Shown: positions 11,998-21,440 of the stretch, one piece after another | Layout of the letters: each line of letters starts with the position of its first letter | Position numbering within the stretch: position 1 is the stretch's first letter | DNA from: Amblyornis subalaris | Taxonomy: Eukaryota; Chordata; Aves; Passeriformes; Ptilonorhynchidae | Direction of reading: 5' to 3' | Assembly: GCA_018881555.1 (NCBI GenBank) | Contig: JACAXG010000014.1 | Coordinates: 10,659,803 to 10,723,802 of the forward strand | DNA: 64,000 bases | The notes under the pieces: model-generated | The model's database searches: none | What the model was told of the DNA's origin: nothing | The model's input: the letters and a program-made list of their open reading frames with translations, nothing else | Made by a program: the position numbers and the translations under genes

Positions 11998-13994
11998 GTT
12001 TTCCCTCTGCCATTCGCTATGGGATTGTGTGCAATGATGAGGATTTGCAGGGAGGGAGGAGAAGATCCTGTTCCAATTAGGCTGCCTTTGTGCTAATGTT
12101 TCATTCAGGGCTGCATGAGATAAGAGCAGTTTGCACTGAAATGCACAGCCGGAGGTTGTAGTTTGCGTTTCAACTGTGTTTGGATGGTACCCATTGAAAA
12201 CACAGAACTGGGGCACTTCTTTTGCATCTGCCAGTGCTTTACTGACAGCTCTGTGTGGGCTGGAAACCCATTTCAGTTTGGCAAATGGACATTTTGTGCC
12301 TTATCCCCCAAGTCTGATCTAGTTCTTTGCTTTATCCACCTAAAAAGTCATATTTCTAATGTGCCTAAGTAGCTAAGCTCCTGACAAGCATCTCAGCAGA
12401 ACAACCAGCAAGGTGACAAGAAGGCTATTGACAGAGCTACATTTACAAAAAGTGTATTCCACTTCCTGCACTGTGTGCCTATTCAGAGACCTGCCGTGCT
12501 CCTTTATGGGCAGCAGAGAAACAGCCCTAGTGCCGAGCAGGGATGGGAACTGGGAGGATGATGGAAAAGAGAAGCAAGAGGCCAGTGTTGAGCATCTGTT
12601 CTCCAGTGGACTGAGCAAAGCAATGACTTATCCTATCAGCACAGCTTGTTGTCTTGCTTAACACATCCTGTTGTTCTGGTGGGCAACTGTTCTGCAGCAG
12701 AGGTACTTGGGTATATCTCCTCAAACATCCCTATGTGATCAAAACCCCAGGGTCATTCATATCTGGAGAATTTATTCCCTTAATATCATCTGTTATTAGC
12801 TCTCCATTATTCATTTTTTATATAATGCTAGAAGAGAAAATCTGAACCAAAGTTTTATTGGTGCTACTGTATTAAAAAGGCTGATATGCTCTCACTTTCA
12901 ATCCTCAAAATCACGTTTTAGCAAACTTTTCCCTGCTGTGATCAGACAGGAAATGCAAGGTGTCTTGGAAATGCAGCAAAGATTTGATGTTTTGATGCTC
13001 CGCTGTTGCACCACTGTGGCCTCCTCTGTTGTCCCTCTGGAGAGTGAGAACTGAGTATGGTATGGGCAGAGCAAAGTAATGCTTGGAGTTTTTCTCATGA
13101 TCTTGCTAGAAAGGATCTGCCTTGGTGAGACATAAATTTCCATAATGGTCCTATATTTTCCCATGCCACAGCTTGTGTTTTGGACTGTGCTTTGCCCTCC
13201 AGAGAGACTGGAGGGCGGCCTCCAGTGCCTTCCCTGCAGTTAGTCAAATGAGAGACCCAGAGTACTAATTCTGCAGTGTTAGTAAAGACACTTTCCAGCT
13301 CAGAACAACCAGCAGAGCTTTGTCGTGTTTCAGAGCCCAGTCTCTCACGCTGGTTTTACCTGTGGGCTAATACAAGGGGGTCTGAACCACACATAGGTCA
13401 TTCCAGAAGGATTCCTCTTGGCTAAGTGCCCCATGGAGACCCCCCCTAAAGGCTGGGAGAATAATTTAGCTCTTTCAGACTAAAGGAGGAAGTGCCCCCA
13501 GGAATGTATTTGTCCTACATAGCTGCTATGCTTTGGCCTATCCCTGCCATTTGCAGACCTGTCTACTCGAGGGTTCACCAGGGATGATCTTTACTGGATG
13601 TGCAGTAATTCACAGTAGTTTGAGGTGGTGTTTCAGCTTTATGGTAGTTGGTTTAGCCCTTGAGATGGAGGAGGTGTTGCGTTGTTGCCTTTGTTGCGGT
13701 TGGGAGGGGAGGGTGACTGGCCACGCTCCTCCATGTCCTGCATCAGCAGACAGAGGCTCTCAGTGGTATGGGAAGCATCTTCCTTTTAAATGTGAATCAC
13801 TAGCCTAGGTATCTGGGCAAGGAAGGGGCACGAGGAAGCATCCCCTGTATGAGGAATGCCTTCTGTTGCACACTCTATGCCCTCAGATCCTAATGAAGTA
13901 ACATTACTTGAGCTTTTAGGACTGGTCTCGTATCTGTCAGACCTTGGGGGTACCAGAGTTTTACTCCTTGCTGAGCAAAAGCACTACCCAAGTC

Positions 13995-14095
13995 TGTGAG
14001 GGGCCTAATCCTGCTGCCATTGGAATTTTCCCGATTCCTGTGAATTGCTGAGTGCACCTCCTGTGAGCTGCTGAGTAGCCTCCCTTGTCACTGAA
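13995..14095 (+). repeat. Ancient palindromic amniote repeat, best copy
   Basis: GGGGCCTAATCCTGCTGCCA at 14000-14019, continuing TTGG, is the clearest copy in the window of the GGCCTGATCCTGC...CCATTGAA motif. A GCTGAGTGCACCTCC tail follows. The element is known to me as widespread in sauropsid DNA; I cannot name the family. Divergence indicates great age. Confidence 0.5.
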
Positions 14096-14290
14096 CCCAT
14101 CAGGCCACTTGTCTCCCTCACTGACTACTTCTACAGGGCTTTGAGGGCACTCAGGAAATGCAATCAGCACCTTACAGGATCGATCTGCTAGGCAATAAAA
14201 GAAGTTTTTTCTCTGGTAACTTGTGTGCATGAATTGAAAATCATTTATTCCAATTTGTTCTGAGGACAGATGCAGCATATACACGTTTTC

Positions 14291-14324
14291 TATATTTATA
14301 AATATATATAGATATATATATTTT
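14291..14324. repeat. AT-rich simple repeat
   Basis: A run of TATA, AATA and GATA dinucleotide-type repeats, likely slippage-prone, in an AT-rich neighbourhood. Confidence 0.8.
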
Positions 14325-14369
14325 GTTCTCAGCTAGTTACCTCTTCTAAACTGCAATTTTCAGAGCAAC

Positions 14370-14690
14370 CGGCATATATTTTTTATTCAACACGTAAAAT
14401 GACTTTTTACAGTAAGAGAATGAAAGCTGTTTTAAGCATGTGTTTTCTGTATTTTTATTATGCATTATCCAATTATATTGAGATGTATTTTCCTCTTTGC
14501 TCTGCTCTTTCAGTTGTTATCCTTTTTATCAGTTATGCTTTTCAAATGTTTTGTAAGGGAAAATAAATATGCAAAATTGCCAGATGCCTTTTTTCTTAGC
14601 AGAAGAAGTATCACAAATGCTTTTTTATTACATTTTACCAATCCAATAAACTTCTTATAAATTTCATTTTTGTTTGCTAGCGTGTGAAAT
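14370..14690. promoter_or_regulatory. Candidate AT-rich enhancer block
   Basis: This AT-rich block holds an octamer-like ATATGCAAAA (14568-14577), AATAAA/ATAAAC cores and ATTATGCATTATCC. It could be a conserved element or simply AT-rich intron; only alignment can tell. Confidence 0.15.
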
Positions 14691-14779
14691 TATTTTTTCA
14701 AGTCGAATGGTATTTACTTTCTCCCAGTCTCCACCTGCAATTATGCTTCATATCCTCCATGTCTCTCTCTCTCTTTCAG

Positions 14780-14846
14780 GTTCAAAATTTCATTGTGTGG
14801 CTCCTCAATGTACTTGATTCAAGAGCCTTTTGCACTGTTGGGTGAA
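14780..14846 (+). other. Weak candidate exon after strong acceptor
   Basis: A near-perfect acceptor (TCTCTCTCTCTCTTTCAG, ending at 14779) precedes a frame that starts at 14781 and stays open for 62 codons to TGA at 14967-14969. A weak donor GAA|GTAAGG at 14846/14847 would give a 67-nt exon. The predicted peptide matches no family I know. The CT-repeat by itself produces an acceptor-like sequence, which lowers the weight of the signal. Confidence 0.12.
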
Positions 14847-14969
14847 GTAAGGATGCCAGAAATGTGTGCCTTTGCAGGGGAGAACACTCCATTCCTAAAC
14901 CTTGCAGTAATCTGCAGAGCTGGGTTGTACGGGAGGGTGTCCACAAGTGTTCTCCAATTTGAGTTGTGA

Positions 14970-15654
14970 TGGGGTGACAGCAGAGCCAGGCACCTTGCTT
15001 TGCAGCTGAATGGATGAACATTATTCAATCCGTGATGGGCAGAGTAGAAAGAAGTGTGGTTAGCAAAGCCTGTCTCTTCTAGAAACTTGTTTCTAGGCTG
15101 TCATTGCAGTAAATAATCAGGATTGTTCCCATCTGCTTCAAAAACATCACTGATCACCACACAGCCTGACCACCACCTCTCCAGTCAGAGAACCTGGCGC
15201 AGCACCAAACCACCACCGAACGCTCTCCCTGACAGAAATGCTTCAAGTGATGGGGAATCCATGGTATCCCAGTAAGCTTTTCCAAAAATCCAAGCTAAAT
15301 GTCTGCACCTTGCTTATAGCCTCTGTTTTTCTACCCTTTGTATCCTTGGACCTTTTTAGAAAAGTCCTTTTCTCTCAGAAATCTCCTGCACAGAGCTGCA
15401 CTGACCATCTTCAAGGTGGGATTCATCTCCATGAATTTTATCAGCCTGGAAGACGGCTTTGTTGTCCGAGGTGGCCCTCCAGTCAATGGAGAAGGTCTGT
15501 CATCTTTAGGTGAGCATCTGAAACAGGTTTGGTTTGTGCCTTTAAGGGTTAAATGAGATGAGTACTGTCCTCCCTATCAGCAAAAGTGGTTATCTTAAAA
15601 CTTTCAGAGTTGTAGAAAGATCCCAAGGCACACAGTACAGCTAAACCCATTCCC
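14970..15654. other. Non-coding stretch
   Basis: No gene supported. A coding-looking phrase at about 15400-15502 is followed by TTTAG|GTGAGC, but it contains GTCAATGGAG (15482-15491), a motif of the ancient palindromic repeat. A repeat-derived origin is therefore as likely as an exon. Confidence 0.45.
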
Positions 15655-15880
15655 TGTGTGTCACTCCCAAGAAAATTTTATCTAGTGTGACCTTGAAGAC
15701 ATCTGCAGATGGACATCCCACAGCTTCCCCTGGCAGTCCACTCTGTAGCGGTGTTGTCTTCACCCTTGGATAGTCTTTCCTACTGTCCAGACTAAATATT
15801 CTTGGCTGCAAATTAAATCCCATCCTTGCTTTCCCACCACGAGGGAACATGAAGGACTTCTTTAGTAGGTTATGTATTGT
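15655..15880 (-). repeat. CR1-type LINE fragment, antisense
   Basis: Read on the minus strand, this matches the 3' part of amniote CR1/L3-like LINEs. On the + strand I see, in the expected order, GACATCCCACAGCTTCCCC, a CACTCTGTAGC...TTCACCCTTGGATAG block, CTTTCCTACTGTCCAGACTA and TGCAAATTAAATCCCAT. These are the antisense of the familiar TTTAAATTGCA...TTGGACATTAGGAAA...GTTGTGGAATCTCC series. The copy is heavily diverged, truncated at the 5' end and not mobile. Confidence 0.7.
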
Positions 15881-17519
15881 CATGGGATGCTTTGTTAGCC
15901 ATGGAAGGAGGCGCAGGCAGCAGCTTCACTCCCAGCTCCTCCTCCACATTCCCAGGGGACTTTAGAAAGGGTCTGTGTTCTCCCTCAGGAAAGGACAAAC
16001 TCTGCAGCTTGTTCCTACAGGACACGGGAGTCTGACAGGCTTTGTCTTGGCAGTAAAGGGAGTGTGGTGGTGTGGGCTTTCAAGTCTATTCAGACTGCTA
16101 TATAGTTTTCCAAACTCGATATTATTACTTCCTTTATAGCACGAGGTACTTTTTCCTAAACTTGTTACGATGGAAAAGTTCCAGGGATATGTTGTCCACA
16201 CACAAATCAAAATGCATTAGCAGGCCAGGGGCCAGAGGCGAGGGCCAAGGGTGGGGGAGCTGTTAATTCGATAGTTTGCAGTCAAAGGCTACCAGAATCC
16301 TTTGAAGACAATGCAAGCTTTGGGAGTGACGTGTATCTAAAACCCAGGTGCCAGGGGGAGCCATCCCGGGGTTGGGGGTGGGATGGAGGCTGAGGTGACC
16401 GTTTGGCTCTGCTGGTGANGTCCCTGGTCAAATGAAGCAGCAGTTGTACAGCTGTGTTCTCCTGATGCAATGGCCCTCTCCAGCTGTTGGCTGCTGGAGT
16501 TTTAACCACCTGGCTTTGAACAAAGGTGGGTCTGGGATGTTTATCTTGAAGATATCTGGGCTCGCTTGCTGTATGACTTCTGTGCCAAAAATGGAGTTTT
16601 ATTACTAAGTAAGGATGACTTTTGCTTTCTAGTCAATTTTGAGAAGATTTCAGGGGCTTTCTAAGCTTCCTCAGGGGTTTTCAAAGCTGGAAAGAAACCT
16701 GGAAAGCTGACAAATCTGTCCCCAGTGCTGGTCTTAGCAGGCAGTATTGGTGTTCTGGGAAGGGTTTGGAATAATAGTTGGAATAATAGGAAGGGAAGAG
16801 CCCAACGCAAGAGAGCTGCAGGGCTCCTCTGTGAGAGATGGACACTTCCAAAGGGCCATTCCTCCAACTGACAGCTTCTTCATGGCAGGGTGAAGTGCTT
16901 TCTGGAGAGGTGTCCCTCATGCCATTAACTGTCAAGGGACTCTGAAAGATCAGACCAGACCTCTTCCTTTCAGACAACTGAAACTGGAGAAGATAAACGG
17001 ACACAGGGAGTGGGCCCTTTCACTGCTCTGTTCCCCACAAAATGGCAAGTGGCTGAATCACACAGCACCACCACTGCTGGGAAAACAAGCATGGGAAAGG
17101 GGGACGAGGAGTTTGGATGGGGCTGTCAGGATAATTGCTGCTGCTGTCAGCGTCACCTGTCACAACCTGCCAGGGTCGTGCAAAACACAGTGCCACTCCT
17201 CCAGTGACACAAAGGAGCTCCTTTCCCCAGGGAGCTCCTGTGAGGAAGACTGGGAGCTCTCTGCCTCTGGTCTATCCCACCAGGCAGTCCTGGTAATGGT
17301 GAGTCAAAGTGGGTGAAGCCTACACTTCTCTTACTGCTGAGAGTTTTTGGGGACGATGTTTTATTGATACTGAATCCACNTAAAATACACAAGGTCAGCC
17401 CGGGAGCGGAGCAGAGATGTAGCAACTGCTTTCCAGGTGCAAAACACCTCTAGTGTGGTGTCACCAGGAGTTACACATGACACTGTTTTCCACAAGGTAA
17501 GGGAAAACAAATAAGCCCA
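15881..17519. other. Non-coding stretch
   Basis: No gene supported. The DNA is slightly GC-richer, with a GT/TG donor-like site near 17296 that has no credible upstream exon. Overlapping open frames of 65-107 codons on both strands look like chance frames. Confidence 0.5.
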
Positions 17520-18062
17520 AATCACTGCATAGCAGAATGGTCTGCTTTTTTATCTTGCCATATTGTTGGTGTTGGACTGAATCTGCTGTCTTAAAGTATA
17601 AATATAAAGACGCTGCTAAATCATCACTATTTCAGCAACTAATTAAGGGGTAATGCTCGTGGTGCAGCCGTATATGAGGCAATAAACGGCTTTGGCGGCT
17701 GATTAAACGCTGGCACTGAGGCATTTAATTACAGCAAAAGCCAATTACCATGTGCATATTCCGACACCATGGACATTACTCCTGTTCCGTGACAGAACGA
17801 GGAAAGGCAATAAACCATGCTATAGAGACATATAGCACAGGACCCTCTGGCTTTGCCAAAGCTGCCACCCTTCCTCTCCAGTGGCTCCGAGATGGGGGCT
17901 CAGTCTCCATATGGAAGGCTCAAAACGAANTCCCAGAGTAAAAATGCTTCGTAATTTACAGGGCTCATTTGAGATCTAGAAACAGAGCCAATATTGCCCA
18001 TNCTCCCTGCACTAAGGCGCATTTGACCATTTGTAGAACACAATATTCCCACACTCACATAA

Positions 18063-18086
18063 CAGGTGCATTTAAAGCCTCACCTG
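18063..18086. promoter_or_regulatory. Inverted E-box pair
   Basis: CAGGTG at 18063-18068 and CACCTG at 18081-18086 face each other 12 bp apart, around TTTAAAG. Paired E2-box sites of this kind are bound by ZEB/SNAI-type repressors or bHLH dimers. The right-hand site also overlaps the donor of the candidate exon at 18084-18120, so only one reading may be right. Confidence 0.25.
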
Positions 18087-18120
18087 AGTATACTCAGCAT
18101 GGATGGGCAAGACAGTGGCA
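18084..18120 (-). other. Candidate 37-nt exon, minus strand
   Basis: On the minus strand a good pyrimidine-rich acceptor (CATAACCTCTTCCCTCAG) precedes 37 nt ending in CAG, followed by GTGAGG. Two of the three frames are open. One of them needs two bases from the previous exon, which the candidate at 28011-28162 would supply in phase. The exon is too short to show a domain. It lies inside the candidate regulatory cluster, so any conservation there could have either cause. Confidence 0.2.
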
Positions 18121-18540
18121 CTGAGGGAAGAGGTTATGTGTAGCCTTTTTTTCCTTCAGTTATTGCATTGCAGCAAGCATAATCAGTTGCAAAACACCAC
18201 ATGCCATTCTTCAGTTAATTGATTTAAAAGCTGGAGTCCGATTTTCACAGGCTTTCAGCTCTTGCACCATCCATTTGACTTAACCAGCTCAGCACCTCTT
18301 CAAATTAAGCCNTCGCTCTCTTTAACCAGTAGTGAATTCTTCCTTTTAAAGGAGTTTCCTAGAGAAATTCTCTCTTAGAAAATCCTTGGCACGAAACCTT
18401 AGCCAGCCTTGGCATGCAAACCTGCCTCATGCTGGCATTAACAAGCCTCTTATTTAAATGTTGATGAGCTCTTTGCTGCCAGTTAGCAACGGGAAATGCA
18501 GTCTGTGTGTTAAACGAGAGCTGGGAATGACTTCCAAATA

Positions 18541-21285
18541 CCAAAATGTTTGTTAAACTCGCAGCCCACCTCTTCCCTCCTTGGGAGTGGGAAGCTTCCC
18601 AGCAAATTGGCCCCATTTTGCACAGAAACTGCCAGGCAGGATCAGACCACGCATCCCTCTTGTTCTGTGGCCCACGTGGGACCCGTGCCAGGAGCACGGC
18701 TTCCCAGGACACCCCGTGTACCACTGGTGTGGCCATCTGCCCCGGGGGACTCTTCCCTGACCCTGTTAATTAGACATGNTCTCACTCTTTGAAGGCAGGC
18801 TCCCCCTGCCATCGTGTGCATTTGGGGTTACAGGATTACTTCTAGCCTCTCTCGAAACAGGGGGGTCTGGTGCCTGCTTCCTGTACTGAGAGCTGATGAG
18901 TCGCAGCCCCAGACCTTTCTGAACCTCCTTGGTTCTCTGCAGTGCTTTATAGAAATGCATTCCACAAGTTGATTGTGATATTATATCTATCAATATATCA
19001 CTTTAGCTAGACAGACACCCCCTAAAAGTCANCCTGAGACTCTTGAGAGCAGGTTCTGCTTTCTTGCCGTCCCATGGAGACCAAATGCCTTGTTTGCCTC
19101 TAAATGAGGAATATCNTATATGGTGGGGGCTCTTCTGTCCTTCTGGGACTCTTCCCTTTCATGGTGAGTCAAAGGATGAGATTCAAATACTAAATGCCAG
19201 GCAAGGGAGTCTCCCTGTATCCTTGTGTTACCTTTGCTGCCTTCTGAAATCAACATGTTCCCCAGCCAGGGAATGTGTAAATTCTTTTGGCTACCACTCA
19301 CTTTTGGATGTATCCCAACTGTGCATATATACAATGGTTGGTTTCCTCAGTGTTTGAATGAACCAGAAAGGCTTTGTCTGCTATAGATGGGTGCTTTCAA
19401 TCCCATTTATGGTACATTATATCAGCCTGAAATAGCATCTGTGAGGTCCTTCAGCTGAACCACCATCAGATTTACAGCCACCGCAGAGGAGTTAGCAGGC
19501 TGGCTCCAGATAGCTATGGGCTCTAACCATACTCTCCTGAAATATTTGCTTTCTCTGCAAAGCTGACCTGAGGAAGAATGTGTTGTTCATTGGAAGATCT
19601 CAGTTTGTTCATTTATTCATGAAGAGAACATCTTCAGAATGTAAACAGATGAGCTTCAGAGTTGAGAGCCTAAGACATGGTTCTTGTTATCGCAGAGCTG
19701 GTGACAGCTGCACAGACAGGGAGTTTCCCATGGTACATCCACACATCTGCAAGGTAAAACACGAGGCACTGGAGTTTTTTGACGTCATGGGATGAGCAAG
19801 GCAGTTCAACTGAGCACAATCTTCCTCCCAAACCTCTGCCCAGAGTATGCCCGGGACCTCATCTGAAGCTCAGCAAAGAGAACAGCAAATGCCTGCACTG
19901 ACAAGTTCTTGATGTTTAGTCTTTCTGCTGCTTTGAAGAGCAGAATTCTGCTGCTTTGAAGCACCTCGGCAAGGCTGCAACAGCAGGGCCAAAACAGGAT
20001 GCCCCAGAAATCTTACTCAGGAGCCTATTCCTTGGTCACCTCCAATCTGTTGCTTACCTGTGCTCTCATGCAGGCCAAACTCAGGGGAGATATCCCAACT
20101 ACTGCCCTCACTGGAAACATCTGGGGAATGACTGGTTGTTGTCAGTTGTCCTGGGGAAGTTCAGGAAGCCAACTGAGACTGGGGAGGTTTTGCTTGATGC
20201 TCTGCAGACTTGGCCAGTGACTGCCCATGCCTCAGATGCTCCCTGTCTAAGCAGGCAGGACACATGAAGAGCGGGCAGTGCTGCCAACTCAAGCTGCCAG
20301 AGCCCTCTGTTTATGTGAAATTCTTGGCTTTCNTTTAAAATAATAATAATCATAATAAAAAAATTTGACCCGCTCACTTGGAAATATGATCCCTAAAGAG
20401 TCAGAAACCACAAGGCCACTCAAAAAGTCACATAATTCATATGTATATGCTTATAGCTCTTGATTTTTAAGCCAAAATCATGGTGTTTGGAGGCCNAACT
20501 CAAGACTTACAAATTCCTAGAGGCTGACAGTACCAAGTGGGGAAAGGGCAAATTAGCACACGGTAAAAAAAAAAAAGAGTTGCCNAAGGTATGACGGCAG
20601 GTCAGCGGGAGAGCCAGGCCTCCTGCCTCCTCTTCGCCCCACGTACCAGCCACGCTGCCTGGCCTCCTTCCCCAGAGGAAATTGAGTCCTTCAAGCAATC
20701 CTGACTATTTTAGTCTTGTGCTCCATCTTCCTTTTGATGCTCTTATTTTCAGTAACACATAGATCTCACAGCATCCTGCTGCTCCCCATAGGATGTTATT
20801 CCATCTCTGGGGCTCATGGCCATGGTACTGTGTGCTGATGACAGCTGTGGGAGTTTGCAGTAGCTTAACATTTGCATGCCATGAATATGCAGTTCTGAGC
20901 ATGGCCCAGTTCTCCATGCAGCCAGCCTGTGCANGTTTGCCAGGGACAGCAGCATCCTGCATGTGTCTTGATCCCAGGAGACACCAGTTGGAGTCTTGGG
21001 TGGCATTTTTGTGTATGTTTAGCCGTTTATAATCACGAGCACCTGGATAACCAGCTTTATGTTCAGTACCCTGGGAAATCTGGGTTTACTTTTAATCACA
21101 GCAGAAATCAGGGTCTTCCTGGTTGAGCTGCAATCATCCCTACCTGAGCTTTTTCCAGGATCTGATTTCTGCCCGCGAGCAAAGCACGGAAACCTCCCGG
21201 CACGCAGCACAGTGCTGGCCAAGGGCACAGCCTGCCAGTGGCTCCTCTCCCTGTCACACTGACTTCTAATTTCTGTTTACACCAG
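18541..21285. other. Non-coding stretch
   Basis: No gene firmly supported. Single n bases are frequent here. A TAA/AATAAT simple repeat lies near 20336-20363. On the minus strand 20058-20120 has an acceptor-like CATTCCCCAG, 21 open codons and a CAG|GTAAGC donor, but it is open in more than one frame and does not fit the phase of the other minus-strand candidates. Confidence 0.5.
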
Positions 21286-21323
21286 CACAATGTCAAACAT
21301 CACAGCAGCAGCTCTGGCGGAAG
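21286..21323 (+). other. Candidate 38-nt exon, plus strand
   Basis: A good acceptor (CTTCTAATTTCTGTTTACACCAG, ending at 21285) precedes 38 nt ending in GGAAG, followed by GTGAGTCTG, a near-consensus donor. All three frames are open, so coding cannot be tested. It could be a microexon, a lncRNA exon or chance. It sits immediately upstream of a TAAT-rich block. Confidence 0.18.
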
Positions 21324-21324
21324 G

Positions 21325-21440
21325 TGAGTCTGTTAGAACAGAGGTGTCGCTTCCTCTGCTGCGGCCTCTCTAATAACGCCAAGATGCTTTTCTAACTAAT
21401 TAATTACAGGGCTTTGGCTGAGTTGCTTTAATGATTCCCA
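21325..21440. promoter_or_regulatory. Candidate conserved element (TAAT cluster)
   Basis: CTAATAACGCC near 21370 and the overlapping homeodomain cores TAACTAATTAATTA (21393-21406) lie in a short CpG-bearing block. The order and density resemble a homeobox-responsive enhancer core. This is inference from motifs only. Confidence 0.25.

Larger units (their letters stand above)
10641..14369. other. Non-coding stretch with repeat fragments
   Basis: No gene is firmly supported. A weak minus-strand exon candidate (11566-11640) and two fragments of the old palindromic repeat (11947-11997, 13995-14095) are listed separately. The open frames of 80-115 codons here overlap one another on opposite strands, which indicates chance. 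An AT-dinucleotide patch lies at 14291-14324. Confidence 0.5.
17520..18540. promoter_or_regulatory. Candidate conserved non-coding cluster
   Basis: This is the most enhancer-like block in the window. Between about 17600 and 17770 it keeps seven CpGs (for example in GACGCTGC, AAACGGC, GGCGGC and AAACGCTGG) while the surrounding DNA is CpG-poor. It carries repeated homeodomain cores: AACTAATTAAGG, CAATAAACGG, GATTAAACG, TTTAATTACAG and CCAATTACC. Further AT-rich, CpG-retaining motif groups follow near 17940-18010, 18060-18110 and 18420-18530. Retained CpGs plus dense TAAT/TAAA cores suggest selection or low germline methylation. Function and target gene are unknown. Confidence 0.4.

Noticed and set aside
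15400..15502. Coding-looking block ending in TTTAG|GTGAGC
   Set aside because: Contains the GTCAATGGAG word of the ancient palindromic repeat and lacks a clear acceptor.
20058..20120. 63-nt minus-strand exon with CAG|GTAAGC donor
   Set aside because: Open in two frames, weak acceptor, and the phase does not fit the neighbouring candidates.
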